Source of the DNA: G963667675 sp965249215
Lineage (GTDB): Bacteria; Chloroflexota; Dehalococcoidia; Lucifugimonadales; UBA3495
Assembly: GCA_965249215.1 (NCBI GenBank)
Contig: CBDFLN010000001.1
Location: 744,001 to 808,000, forward strand
Reading direction: 5' to 3'
Length of the DNA: 64,000 bases
Below are positions 32,162-43,251 of the stretch, in pieces (the stretch's first letter is position 1; every line of letters begins with the position of its first letter). Below the pieces are notes generated by a model that did no database searches, was not told where the DNA came from, and saw only the letters and a program-made list of their open reading frames with translations. The translations under genes and the position numbers were made by a program.

Positions 32162-33601
32162 ATGAGCAAGACCTACCGTCCCTATGATCCAGACCAGCAG
32201 TTGCTTTTGCCAGCGGCAATGCGGGAGTGGTTGCCAGATGACCATCTGGCTTACTTCGTCTCCGACGTCGTGGACGAGTTGGAGCTATCGGAGATCACTG
32301 CCCGCTACGAGGGGGAGAGTAGAGGTGGCCCACCGTATCATCCGCGGATGATGGTCAAGGTGTTGCTTTACGGTTACTGCGTCGGGGTGGCATCTTCCCG
32401 ACGAATCGCCCAGCGACTCCACGAGGACATAGCCTTCCGTGTACTGGCGGCGAACAACACGCCGGATTTCCGGACCATCTCGGACTTCCGCAAGGACAAT
32501 CTGGATGCGCTGTCGGGGCTGTTCTTGCAAGTATTGGCGTTGTGCCGGCGGGCGGGGCTGGTGAAGCTGGGTCACGTGGCGTTGGACGGCACCAAAGTGA
32601 GGGCCAACGCATCGAGGCACAAGGCGATGAGCTATGGTCGGATGAAAGAGAAGGAGGCGCAGTTGGCGGGGGAGGTTGAGGAGTTGCTGCGGCGTGCCCA
32701 GGAGGTTGATGACGAAGAGGACCGATGGTACGGACAGAGCAAGCGCGGGGATGAACTGCCGGAGGAGTTGGCTTTTCGGGAGGGGCGGTTGGAGAAGATA
32801 CGGGAGGCGATGGCGGCGTTAGAGGCCGAAGCTCAGGTGGCTGCGGAGCAGGCTGAGGCCGCGGGCAAGGGTCATTCGGGGGTTCCCGACGACAAAGCCC
32901 AGCGCAACTTCACCGATCCTGAGTCGCACATCATGCCGGCGCCGGGCGGACGGGACTTCCTGCAGGCTTACAACTGTCAAGCGGTGGTGGACAGTGCCTA
33001 CCAGGTGATCGTGGCGGCTCACGCCACCAACCAGACTTCGGACAAGCAGCAGGCGGTGGCGATGGTGGAGGAGGCCATAGACAACGTCGGCGCAGTGCCC
33101 AAAGAGGTGTCCGCCGACGCCGGTTACTACTCGGCACAGGCGGTTGAAGGTCTCTACAGGCTGTGCGTGGACCCGTTCGTCGCGCCGGAGCAGACCCGCC
33201 ACGGCAGAGTGCCGTCGCCCGCGCCCCGAGGTCGCATACCCAGTCATATGCCCACCAGGGATCGGATGCGCCGGAAGCTGCAGACCAAACGGGGTCGGCA
33301 ACGTTACGCCTTGCGCATGGCGACAGTGGAGCCTGTATTCGGCCAGATCAAGCAGGGCCGAGGCTTCCGCCAGTTCCTGCTACGGGGCCTGGAGAAGGTC
33401 AGCGGCGAGTGGTCGCTGATCTGCACCGGCCACAACCTGCTCAAACTATTCCGCTTTGGGGCCGACCAGTCTCGTGAAACACCGACCAACAGGCTTGCCA
33501 CAAGTGTCCGGAATATCGTCGAGGTGGTCAGCACACTGAGGCGTACGAAGCTATTGGTCCGTCAGTGGCTGCACCCGGCAACAATAATTGTCGCCGTCTG
33601 A
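32162..33601 (+). CDS. IS1182-family transposase
   Basis: This 479-residue DDE transposase is of the IS1182 group. The N-terminal domain YRPYDPDQQLLLPAAMREWL and PDDHLAYFVSDVVDEL is characteristic. The catalytic residues are in LDGTKVRANAS (first D), SADAGYYS (second D) and VEPVFGQIKQGRGFR (E). A coiled-coil insertion lies between the first and second aspartates (about residues 165-250), as usual in this family. It starts at ATG 32162 after a GGGGAGG site. It is intact: the nested IS1380 element lies after its stop codon, so the enzyme may still be made even though the right end of its element is displaced. Confidence 0.92.
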   Translation: MSKTYRPYDPDQQLLLPAAMREWLPDDHLAYFVSDVVDELELSEITARYEGESRGGPPYHPRMMVKVLLYGYCVGVASSRRIAQRLHEDIAFRVLAANNTPDFRTISDFRKDNLDALSGLFLQVLALCRRAGLVKLGHVALDGTKVRANASRHKAMSYGRMKEKEAQLAGEVEELLRRAQEVDDEEDRWYGQSKRGDELPEELAFREGRLEKIREAMAALEAEAQVAAEQAEAAGKGHSGVPDDKAQRNFTDPESHIMPAPGGRDFLQAYNCQAVVDSAYQVIVAAHATNQTSDKQQAVAMVEEAIDNVGAVPKEVSADAGYYSAQAVEGLYRLCVDPFVAPEQTRHGRVPSPAPRGRIPSHMPTRDRMRRKLQTKRGRQRYALRMATVEPVFGQIKQGRGFRQFLLRGLEKVSGEWSLICTGHNLLKLFRFGADQSRETPTNRLATSVRNIVEVVSTLRRTKLLVRQWLHPATIIVAV

Positions 33602-33633
33602 CCTCCACCTGTATCCAAGTCACGCCAGCTAAT

Positions 33634-35352
33634 CCCGAATCCACCGAAGGAGGGCGTCGGGTTAGCGTCCTGAAGCGGCAAGAAGGTGCTCCTGTGCTTC
33701 TGGGATAATGGTTTTGTAGCAAAAAACCGACCCCGGAAAAGGAGCACCCAATAGATGCTGCCACGCAACCACCCCGACCGGATCCAAATCACCTTCGACG
33801 ACCGCCGCTTGGTGGCCAATGCCGGGCTGCTCCTTCCGGCCACCCTGGCGCGGCACCTCGGCCTGCCCGAACTCGTCCGGCAGCGCCTCGACCTGGGCGA
33901 TGCCCCGGGGCGGGCGAACACGAGCGACAAGATGATGACGCTGGTGGCGTCTGCGCTGGCTGGGGGCGACTGCATTGACGACGCCGATGTGTTGCGCACC
34001 GGGGGGACGGCCTGCACCCTGGGCGGCACGGTCAAGGCGCCATCCACCCTGGGCACCTTCCTGCGCAGCTTCCGGTGGGGCCACGTCCGTCAACTCGACC
34101 GGGTGAGCCGCGAGTTGCTGGCCCGGGCTTGGCAGGCCGGGGCGGGACCCGGCGACGGGCCCCTGACCATTGACCTGGACTCCACCATCTGCGAGACCTA
34201 CGGACTGGCCAAGGAGGGCGCACGCCACCACGGCTATACCGGCAAGCGGGGCTATCACCCGCTGTTGGCCGTCGCCGCCGGCACCGGCGACGTGCTGATG
34301 TCCCGGCTGCGCGAGGGCCGCGCCAACACCGCCCGGGGCGCCGCCCACTTTCTGCGGGAGACGGTGGGGCGGGTACGCTACGCCGGGGCCAACGGACGAC
34401 TCACGCTACGGGCCGACAGCGGGTTCTACACTCATGGCGTGGTATCCGTCTGCCGCAAGATGGATGTCCGCTTCTCCATCACCATCCGCCAGCACAAGAG
34501 CCTGCGCAATCTCATCGAGACGATACCCGAGGATGCCTGGACTCCCATTCCCTACTGGATGGACGGCGCCGCCGATGTGGCCGAGACCACCTGCACTCCC
34601 TTCCAGAGTGAACCTGACGCCGCGCCGGTGCGGCTCATCGTCCGGCGTGTGAAGCCCACGCCCGGTTCCCAGTTGGCCCTCTTCGCCAAATACAGCTATC
34701 ACGGGTTCATCACCGACCGGGACGGGGAGTTGCTCGAACTGGAGGCTGACCATCGCCGCCACGCCGAGATCGAGAATGCCATACGCGACCTCAAGTACGG
34801 CGTCGGGCTGAACCATCTCCCCTCGGGCCGCTTCGCCGCCAACGGCGCCTGGCTGGCCGTCCAGACGATGGCCCACAACCTGGCCCGCTGGACCGCGCGG
34901 ATCGGTCTGGGAGAGCGGATAGCCACCACCAAGACCCTCCGGCGGCGGTTCTTCTCCCTGGCCGGACGGCTCACCCGCTCGGCACGCCGGTTGACCCTGC
35001 ATCTTCCGGATCGCTGGCCTTGGGCTGAGAAGTTCAGCCGCGCCTTGGCCCGGCTGCGAGCCATTCCACTCCCGGCCTGACGGCACCGTCGGCGACCGAC
35101 CCACCCACCGGACAACCGAAGATCCCCGCAGACTCGCGCCAGCCCGGTCCGAGAGAGTTCCCTGCTGCGTATTCTCTCGCCATCCCGCGCATCGCAGCTC
35201 CTGCAGACGCCCATAGGGGCCCCTGTGCGGCGATGAAGACCGTCCGCCGACCTCCCTACCCCAAATGGAACCCAGGCTATTTCCCCTGTAGCTCCCTCAT
35301 CCCCCTTCCGCTTTCCTCACGCCGTCCATCGGTGTCCTTCGGTGGATTCGGG
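33634..35352 (+). mobile_element. IS1380-family insertion sequence, copy 3, nested in IS1182
   Basis: The element is 1719 bp with the same 18-bp terminal repeats as copies 1 and 2 (33634-33651, 35335-35352). It is flanked by CTAAT duplications (33629-33633, 35353-35357). It is inserted 28 bp after the IS1182 transposase stop codon, inside that element's right end, in the plus orientation. It lacks the 29-bp duplication of copy 2. Only a few base differences from copy 1 are apparent. Confidence 0.93.
33755..35080 (+). CDS. IS1380-family transposase (copy 3)
   Basis: This 441-residue transposase has the same amino-acid sequence as copies 1 and 2; the few base differences are silent. The DDE motifs and start context are as described for copy 1. 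The nested position inside another insertion sequence shows that this element moved after the IS1182 element had settled. Confidence 0.93.
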   Translation: MLPRNHPDRIQITFDDRRLVANAGLLLPATLARHLGLPELVRQRLDLGDAPGRANTSDKMMTLVASALAGGDCIDDADVLRTGGTACTLGGTVKAPSTLGTFLRSFRWGHVRQLDRVSRELLARAWQAGAGPGDGPLTIDLDSTICETYGLAKEGARHHGYTGKRGYHPLLAVAAGTGDVLMSRLREGRANTARGAAHFLRETVGRVRYAGANGRLTLRADSGFYTHGVVSVCRKMDVRFSITIRQHKSLRNLIETIPEDAWTPIPYWMDGAADVAETTCTPFQSEPDAAPVRLIVRRVKPTPGSQLALFAKYSYHGFITDRDGELLELEADHRRHAEIENAIRDLKYGVGLNHLPSGRFAANGAWLAVQTMAHNLARWTARIGLGERIATTKTLRRRFFSLAGRLTRSARRLTLHLPDRWPWAEKFSRALARLRAIPLPA

Positions 35353-35375
35353 CTAATCCTCAGACGGGCTGCTAG

Positions 35376-35829
35376 ACCCAGGTGCAATGGTGGACGCGCG
35401 CCGGGGCGAAAGATTTTTCGCCCCTACCGGGTTGGGTGCGGGAGTGCCCGGTTGGGGGGTAACGGATTGGGGGCAAGATTGCCCGGTGGGGGGATAGCGG
35501 ATTGGGGGCAAGATTGCCCGGTGGGGGGATAACGGATTGGGGGCAAGATTGCCCGGTGGGGGGATAACGGATTGGGGGCAAGATTGCCCGGTGGGGGGAT
35601 AACGGATTGGGGGCGGGACCACGCGATGGAGGGGGGCCGGAGGCGGGGCGCCTCACAGTTTACAGCGCCGGCCCTGGTGAGGGTTGGAACATGACTGGCT
35701 CTCCAAAGCACCGTTTACAAGGGGGCCGCCGTATGTCAAAATTTGCCTGAGGGCCTGCTACCGGGCGCAAGGCCTCCGGCAGCGGCAAGTCCACTGCCGA
35801 GGAACGGCCCGTATATTGGAGGTATAAGC
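35376..35829. other. Intergenic region upstream of acs with G-rich repeat
   Basis: About 450 bp separates the nested IS from the acetyl-CoA synthetase gene. It holds a 35-bp tandem array (see 35447-35616). After that, 35617-35829 carries no gene I can support but should hold the acs promoter. A GGAGG site lies at 35818-35822. Confidence 0.6.
35447..35616. repeat. 35-bp G-rich tandem array
   Basis: ATTGGGGGCA recurs at 35466, 35501, 35536 and 35571, with a final partial unit at 35606, an exact 35-bp period. Each unit has a run of five G and a run of six G (ATTGGGGG, GGTGGGGGGAT) on the plus strand, so the block could fold into G-quadruplexes. Frames through it on the minus strand give proline-rich artefacts. 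Confidence 0.85.
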
Positions 35830-37782
<1,953 letters not shown>

Positions 37783-37867
37783 AGGAAAGATGGCGACGTA
37801 TGTAAAGCGCATTACTGTGCACCCTATAGAACAACAGCGTCAGATAGTGTTGTTAGGGTGTTCATAA

Positions 37868-39586
37868 ATGGAGGCCGGCGATACCACTTATCGGAAAATT
37901 ATCGAAGGTGATAAACAGTTCATCGTTCCAGTGTTTCAACGGGACTACAAGTGGGGGACTAAAGAATGGCAACGGCTTTGGGCGGATATCAACCGCGTCT
38001 CTCCCAGAAGCCTTCTACAGAACCCCAACACCGGCCACTTCCTAGGTTCTCTCGTCCATATTGCCGACAAGTCTACTCCAGATTTCAGTAGTTGGCTGGT
38101 GATTGATGGTCAGCAGCGGTTAGCCACGTTGACGCTCTTAGTTACCGCGCTTCGCGACCACATTGCGGAAACCGGCTGGGCTGAAAACGACCGCTTGACT
38201 ATGGACCGATTGGATGACGTGTTTCTCCAGAACCGGCATGGCAAGGGAGATGAGCAATACAAACTGTCACTCAGGCGTACTGACAACGAGACGCTCCACG
38301 TATTGGTTAACGGCAAAGCCTTAGACACTCTCGATCGCAATCCTTCTGGACAGATTTTGGACGCCTATCAGTTTTTCAGGGAAAGACTGAAGGACTGTGA
38401 CCCTTTTGCGATTTTCAACAGCATCGCTGCGTTGCGGATTGTCCAAGTCACCTTGCATCGCGAAGTCGACGACCCACAGTTCGTTTTTGAGAGTCTGAAT
38501 GACACTGGCGTAGACCTTTCACCCGGTGACATGGTGCGCAATTATTTGCTAATGCGCCTTGAAGAACGGGAACAAACCAGGCTATACACGGAATACTGGA
38601 GCAAAATTGAAAGCTACTTCAGAAATACCGATAGCCAGTTGAACGATGAAGAGTTCAACCCGTTCCTGCAAAACTACTTAGCTCTCAAACGGGGAGAGCG
38701 ACGGCCCATTCCTGAGAACCGCCTCTACGAAGAGTTCAAGAAATACAAAGAGGGAATTCAAGGGAAAAGTACCCTTGAACAATTGCTGGCGGACCTCAGG
38801 CGGTTTGCGGGCTATTACGCCGCTTTCCGGGGTCGTCAACCGATTCCGTCTCAGAAGCTTTCTGATGCAATGCTTTACGTGCGCCGACGCGGAACTACGC
38901 CGACGACCCTTGTAATGAAGCTCTGGGACTGTTACGACCGCCAACATACGCTCGCGGAAGGAGATTTCATCCAGGCGTTGGCGCTCATAGAGAGCTACCT
39001 TTTTCGACGGGCAGTAATTGGATTTCAGACCCGGTGGAGTAGCTACTGGAGCATATTTGCCGATTTGGCTCGCAACATAGACCAATCCCCGCTTGAGACT
39101 GTAAAGTGGTTCCTTCGATGTCAAGCGGAAAGGTATTGGCCTTGGCGATTCCCCGGCGATACAGAATTTGACAAAGCACTCCAAGAACGGGATGTTTATG
39201 AACTTGGCATCATCTGCAAGCGTATACTGGAGCGACTGGAAGAGAGCTTTCAAAGCAAAGAGAAAGTTTCCACCGGCAACCTCAGCATTGAGCACATCAT
39301 GCCGCAGAGTTTGAATAGCGAATGGAAGGACATGCTCGGCGAAGATTGGGAGCAAGTCCATTCTGACTGGTTACATCGGTTAGGAAACCTTACTTTGACA
39401 GGATACAATCCCGATATGTCAAACAGTCCGTTCGGCAAGAAGAAGTCCTTTTACTACGAAAATCCGCTGCGCATAACCCAGTTCGTCCGGGAGCAACCGG
39501 TGTGGACTGCGGCAGAGATAGAAAAGCGGGGTAAGGAGTTGGCGGAGCGAGCCGTGCGGATATGGCCATCTCATAGTGGAGAATAG
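37868..39586 (+). CDS. DUF262/DUF1524 (GmrSD-like) protein
   Basis: This 572-residue protein is of the family that includes the type IV modification-dependent nuclease GmrSD. The N-terminal DUF262 domain (about 1-230) shows FIVPVFQRDYKW and WLVIDGQQRLATLTLL, with the conserved QR-x-Y-x-W and DGQQR motifs. The C-terminal DUF1524 HNH-like domain shows IEHIMPQSLNSEWKDML and LHRLGNLTLTGYN, with the catalytic His. In GmrSD the first part uses NTP and the second cuts DNA containing modified cytosines. It is a single intact gene with no adjacent partner. It may be a stand-alone phage-defence gene; AT content is slightly higher than in its neighbours. Confidence 0.88.
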   Translation: MEAGDTTYRKIIEGDKQFIVPVFQRDYKWGTKEWQRLWADINRVSPRSLLQNPNTGHFLGSLVHIADKSTPDFSSWLVIDGQQRLATLTLLVTALRDHIAETGWAENDRLTMDRLDDVFLQNRHGKGDEQYKLSLRRTDNETLHVLVNGKALDTLDRNPSGQILDAYQFFRERLKDCDPFAIFNSIAALRIVQVTLHREVDDPQFVFESLNDTGVDLSPGDMVRNYLLMRLEEREQTRLYTEYWSKIESYFRNTDSQLNDEEFNPFLQNYLALKRGERRPIPENRLYEEFKKYKEGIQGKSTLEQLLADLRRFAGYYAAFRGRQPIPSQKLSDAMLYVRRRGTTPTTLVMKLWDCYDRQHTLAEGDFIQALALIESYLFRRAVIGFQTRWSSYWSIFADLARNIDQSPLETVKWFLRCQAERYWPWRFPGDTEFDKALQERDVYELGIICKRILERLEESFQSKEKVSTGNLSIEHIMPQSLNSEWKDMLGEDWEQVHSDWLHRLGNLTLTGYNPDMSNSPFGKKKSFYYENPLRITQFVREQPVWTAAEIEKRGKELAERAVRIWPSHSGE

Positions 39587-39760
39587 GCTTCACAGCCTCC
39601 GCTTCTTTTAAGAGGCGCCAACGATGATAAGTGTAGTAGTGTACTCTTCGGCCGGGGGTGGTGCGACCGTCCCGCCTGCTGCGGCGAATGTTGGAACGCC
39701 GACGTAAGACTTACGGTAGAGGAATAGCTGGCAACTTACTCTGACGGAGTTTGGAAGAAT

Positions 39761-41806
39761 ATGGCAACTTATAGCAAGCACGAGGCCCAGGAATGGGCTT
39801 GGGAAAACTTGAAGGGACAGTGGACGACGCTGATCACGCCGTTTACCCCGGATAGCCGGGTTGACGAGGAGGGGCTGAGGCGCAACATCCGGCACGTGCG
39901 CAAGCTGGGTACGAGGGGCGCCGGCTGCACCTGGGGCATGGGCGAGTTTTGGAGCCTGACCCACGACGAGCGGACGCACATCATGGACGTCCTGGCCGAT
40001 GAGGCAAAGGACGGGTGGCCCATCGGGGCCCACGTGACGCATACCTCCGCCCCGGAGATGCTGTCGCTGGCCCGGCACGCGGAGACAGCGGGCTTTGACG
40101 TGCTGATAGTCGCCCCGCCCTACATGGTGACCAAGACTGAAGAGCAGGTCATCGAATACATCCAACTGCTGGCCGCCAACACCAACCTGGCGATAATGTT
40201 CTACAACTCGCCGCAGTTTGGAATCGTGATGAGCCCGTCGGGGCTGGAGCGTCTCTGCCGGATACCCAACGTGGTGGGCCTGAAGGAGGCCAGCTTTAAC
40301 CAGCAGTTGTCCATTGAGACGCACCTGTCCCTGGGCAAGGACTACGTAATCAGCACCCCCGACGAGTGGATCTTCTGGAAGGGCAAGGAGCTTGGCTTTC
40401 AGCAACAGGTGATGTTTTCTAATACTTCGGACTGGCGGTTCGACACGCCGGAGTGCAACAACTACGTCCAGTTCGTAGAGCGGGCTACCCGAGGGGACCT
40501 GGACGAGCAGTTCTACGAGACCCATCTGCGGCGGCTGAAGGAGCTTTCGGACACCTGGTGGACCCGTACCGTGACCAAGTTCAACGGCGCCCTGCCGGTA
40601 TCGATGGTCAAGTATTGGGGCGAACTCATGGGAATGGCCGGAGGCCCCGTGCGACCGCCATTGACCGACCTAACCCCCAAGGAAAAGCAGACCCTGAGCG
40701 CGGAACTGCAGCCGCTCAAACCCAAGGCTCCTGCGCCTGTGCCGGCGGCTCCAAACCCCAGGGTAGCCTGGCTGACCGGGAACAACAGTTTCTTTTCCGG
40801 GATGCTGTTGATGGTCAGCGTTCAAAACGTTGCCGAGGCCCTGGAAGCGGAGCGGGGGGGCGCCGACGTAGTCGACATCAAGAACCTGCAAGAGGCCCTG
40901 GTGGGGTCGGGCCACCCCTCGGTGGTCAGAGAGGTGAAGGGCCGGATTCCACCGGAAAAGCACGTGAGCGTTACCTTGGGAGTGGTGCCCAGCCAGCCCG
41001 GCACCGTGGCCATGGCCGCCTACGCGGCAGCAGTGCTGGACGCGACGTCGGTGAAGGTCGGCTTCTGCCAGACCGACTATGAAACCGCCGTGGAGACGCT
41101 GCGGCAGTCGCGGCGGGCCATGGAGGGTTTCAACACCAAGCTAATCGGCTCGCTATTCGCGGACAATCACCTGTACAACGGCTTGGACCCGCTGTGCATG
41201 GTCCAGTTGGCCAAAGAGGGCGAGTGCGATGGGTTCCTCATCGACACCCTGAGCAAAGACGGCCGGAACCTGTTCGACTTCATCCCGGAGGCCAAGCTGA
41301 AGGAAATCGTGCTGGAGGGCAAGGAACTGGGCCTGAGCACATCGCTTTCCGGCCATCTCAGAATCGAGGACCTGGACGAACTGGCCCGCATCAACCCCGA
41401 CATCGTTGGGGTGCGCGGCGCGGTGTGCAGCCAGGGAGAGCGAGACCGGGCCGTGGCCTGGGAAGCAGTGGCGGAGTTTAAACGGCAGTTGGACATGAGG
41501 AAGAGCGGGGAAGTTGCGGTGCACGTAGAGCCGCCCGTGGTTTCGGGGAATGGAAACGGCAGCGCCAACGGTTGGGTGATTATCGACGGCCGCGGAAAGA
41601 GTTGCGCCGGGGTGATTGCCGCCCTTTCCCACCAGTTGCAGGCGGACAGCCGATCGATTGTAGAAGCCATCCTGGCCGACGCCCTGAATATCTACGACGT
41701 AATACTCTGGGCGGAGAATTCAGGACATCATCTGCTTAGTCAGCGGAAAGAGACGGACGGCACTGCACGGGTGCTGATCCAGCCCAACGGCAACGGCCGA
41801 GGTTAG
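39761..41806 (+). CDS. Three-domain fusion: DapA-like aldolase, MfnB-like synthase, TusA-like domain
   Basis: This 681-residue protein has three parts. Residues 1 to about 320 are a dihydrodipicolinate synthase/N-acetylneuraminate lyase-type aldolase (TTLITPF, GMGEFWSLTHDER, Schiff-base lysine in VVGLKEAS). After a Pro/Ala linker, residues about 345-585 resemble MfnB, the (5-formylfuran-3-yl)methyl phosphate synthase of methanofuran synthesis. Its conserved lysines appear as Lys374 (DIKN), Lys432 (VKVG) and Lys499 (DTLSKDGRNLFDF); the 374-432 spacing equals that of Lys27 and Lys85 in the archaeal enzyme. After a Gly/Asn linker, residues 604-681 look like TusA/SirA (IIDGRGKSCAGVI, Cys615). I infer a joint pathway making a furan or related intermediate; the reaction is unknown. 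Confidence 0.8.
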   Translation: MATYSKHEAQEWAWENLKGQWTTLITPFTPDSRVDEEGLRRNIRHVRKLGTRGAGCTWGMGEFWSLTHDERTHIMDVLADEAKDGWPIGAHVTHTSAPEMLSLARHAETAGFDVLIVAPPYMVTKTEEQVIEYIQLLAANTNLAIMFYNSPQFGIVMSPSGLERLCRIPNVVGLKEASFNQQLSIETHLSLGKDYVISTPDEWIFWKGKELGFQQQVMFSNTSDWRFDTPECNNYVQFVERATRGDLDEQFYETHLRRLKELSDTWWTRTVTKFNGALPVSMVKYWGELMGMAGGPVRPPLTDLTPKEKQTLSAELQPLKPKAPAPVPAAPNPRVAWLTGNNSFFSGMLLMVSVQNVAEALEAERGGADVVDIKNLQEALVGSGHPSVVREVKGRIPPEKHVSVTLGVVPSQPGTVAMAAYAAAVLDATSVKVGFCQTDYETAVETLRQSRRAMEGFNTKLIGSLFADNHLYNGLDPLCMVQLAKEGECDGFLIDTLSKDGRNLFDFIPEAKLKEIVLEGKELGLSTSLSGHLRIEDLDELARINPDIVGVRGAVCSQGERDRAVAWEAVAEFKRQLDMRKSGEVAVHVEPPVVSGNGNGSANGWVIIDGRGKSCAGVIAALSHQLQADSRSIVEAILADALNIYDVILWAENSGHHLLSQRKETDGTARVLIQPNGNGRG

Positions 41807-41835
41807 AGCAGGCCTGCCCGAGTAAGGGGAGGCGG

Positions 41836-42747
41836 TTAGACCATGAAGACCGGGGCGGAGTCCCGGTTGATACGCTGCTCCTGTTGGATGCCGTCCCGCA
41901 GGAACTTGGGCAGGGCGAACATGTTGCGGTGGGACTCGCCGTCGTAGAACATTAACGGCTTGGACACCCTGCGGGCAATCATATCGTCAAGTTCCCCGTC
42001 CGTAAGCAACGGGATGGGCGAATCCGAGGCCAGGCTAAATCCCCACAGGGTTGCAAACGCGGGAACGTGCACCTGAGCGGGGGCCGTATACTTGAATATG
42101 CTGCTGAGGGTGTTGAAGATGGTGGTGAAGCACTCTTGATAGCTCAGGAGGCCGGAGGGGCCCGACTGGGTTACCAGAACGCCCCCCGGGTTCAACCGCG
42201 AGCGGGCGATGCGGTAGTATTCCTGGGTGTAAAGCAGGAAGGCCGTCCCCGCCTCTAAAGGATCGACCAGGTCCATTATCATCACATCGAAGGTCTCTGA
42301 GCCGCTGGACAGGTATTCCCGGGCGTCCTCGTGGCTCAGTTCCACCCTGGGGTCGTCGAAGCTGCCCTGGTGATGATTGGGCAGGAACCGGCGGCAGATT
42401 TCCACCACCTCGCGGTCCAAGTCCAGCATAACAGCGCGCTCAACGGACTTGTGGGCTAGGACCTCGCGGAGGGAAGCGCCCTCGCCTCCGCCGGCGATGA
42501 AAACGGACCGGGGATTGGGATGGAGCAACATGGGAGGATGCACCAGGGCCTCGTGGTAGATGTGCTCGTCCCGCTCGGTGGACTGGGTCTTGCCATCGAG
42601 GACGAGGCTGCGGCCAAAGACGCTGGAGTCCAGCACCTCAACGTTCTGGAACGCCGTTTTGCCGGAATAGATAACCTGCCGCACCTGGAGCATGACAGCC
42701 AGGTCCGGGCAGATTGTCTCCAAATACCATTTGCCAGATATGTCCAT
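41836..42747 (-). CDS. speE: Spermidine synthase (polyamine aminopropyltransferase)
   Basis: This 303-residue enzyme transfers an aminopropyl group from decarboxylated S-adenosylmethionine to putrescine. Signatures include the N-terminal VIYSGKTAFQNVEVLDS, FGRSLVLDGKTQSTERDEH, a GGGEGASLREVL glycine loop, LDREVVEICRRFLP and DVMIMDLVDPLEAGTAFLLY. The length is typical. The speD gene for S-adenosylmethionine decarboxylase lies 20 bp upstream on the same strand, so the two form a polyamine operon. The aminopropyl acceptor could differ, for example thermospermine or homospermidine-type variants. Confidence 0.92.
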   Translation of the reverse strand: MDISGKWYLETICPDLAVMLQVRQVIYSGKTAFQNVEVLDSSVFGRSLVLDGKTQSTERDEHIYHEALVHPPMLLHPNPRSVFIAGGGEGASLREVLAHKSVERAVMLDLDREVVEICRRFLPNHHQGSFDDPRVELSHEDAREYLSSGSETFDVMIMDLVDPLEAGTAFLLYTQEYYRIARSRLNPGGVLVTQSGPSGLLSYQECFTTIFNTLSSIFKYTAPAQVHVPAFATLWGFSLASDSPIPLLTDGELDDMIARRVSKPLMFYDGESHRNMFALPKFLRDGIQQEQRINRDSAPVFMV

Positions 42748-42767
42748 GCTCTCGTTGGACTGATGTC

Positions 42768-43133
42768 TCAGCTAGCGGCGGCCTTTTGGGCAACGCCCCG
42801 TGGGAGTTCGGTAATCTCCGGGTCCCGGCATTCCAGCTTGCCGACCAGGATATCGGCGGCTTCCCTGGGCCGGAAGGAGGAGCCGCAGGCGAAGATATCG
42901 GCCGCGGCGTAGGCTAATTCAGGCCAGGTATGAATAGAAATGTGAGACTCTGCTATGGCCAGAATGCCAGTTACTCCCTGGGGACTAAACCGGTGAAACG
43001 ATTCACCCACGACAGTGGCGCCCACCTCGCGGGCGGTGTTTAGTAGCTCCCGTCGTATGTAGTCGAGGTCGTTGAGGAGCTTGGGATTACAGTCATTGAG
43101 CTCCAGCAAGATATGAAGTCCTAGTCCATCCAA
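42768..43133 (-). CDS. speD: S-adenosylmethionine decarboxylase proenzyme
   Basis: This 121-residue enzyme is of the small prokaryotic class (SpeH type). It processes itself at Glu-Ser in AESHISIHTWPELAYAAADI, where the serine becomes the pyruvoyl cofactor; the catalytic Cys is in ADIFACGSSFRP. It supplies decarboxylated S-adenosylmethionine to the adjacent spermidine synthase. It is normal length and complete. The start ATG 43133 is preceded by AGGGCAGGTGATT on the minus strand. Confidence 0.93.
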   Translation of the reverse strand: MDGLGLHILLELNDCNPKLLNDLDYIRRELLNTAREVGATVVGESFHRFSPQGVTGILAIAESHISIHTWPELAYAAADIFACGSSFRPREAADILVGKLECRDPEITELPRGVAQKAAAS

Positions 43134-43251
43134 TCACCTGCCCTCCTGCTTTCGGATTATTGGCTTCGCAGCGAACAACAATTCTAAAGGCCAAGTCCTA
43201 GGTAATCAATACTTTGAAGCCCCAAGAAAGGGGCGTCTTCCGGTGGAGCCC

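Larger units (their letters stand above)
32088..35371 (+). mobile_element. IS1182-family element, interrupted near its right end by IS1380
   Basis: The left end, CAGCCTGTCCGAG (from 32088), matches the complement of the right end, CTCAGACGGGCTG (to 35371), with two mismatches in 13. Both ends are flanked by CTAG (32084-32087, 35372-35375). Rejoining the flanks gives ACAGC-CTAG-ACCCAGG, identical to a dispersed-repeat sequence seen at 31746, so the insertion site can be reconstructed. Without the nested IS1380 copy (33634-35352) and one CTAAT duplication the element is about 1560 bp, normal for the family. Confidence 0.8.

Noticed and set aside
35353..35711. Proline-rich frames on the minus strand over the G-rich array
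   Set aside because: They are products of the 35-bp repeat. They have no Shine-Dalgarno site or motif.
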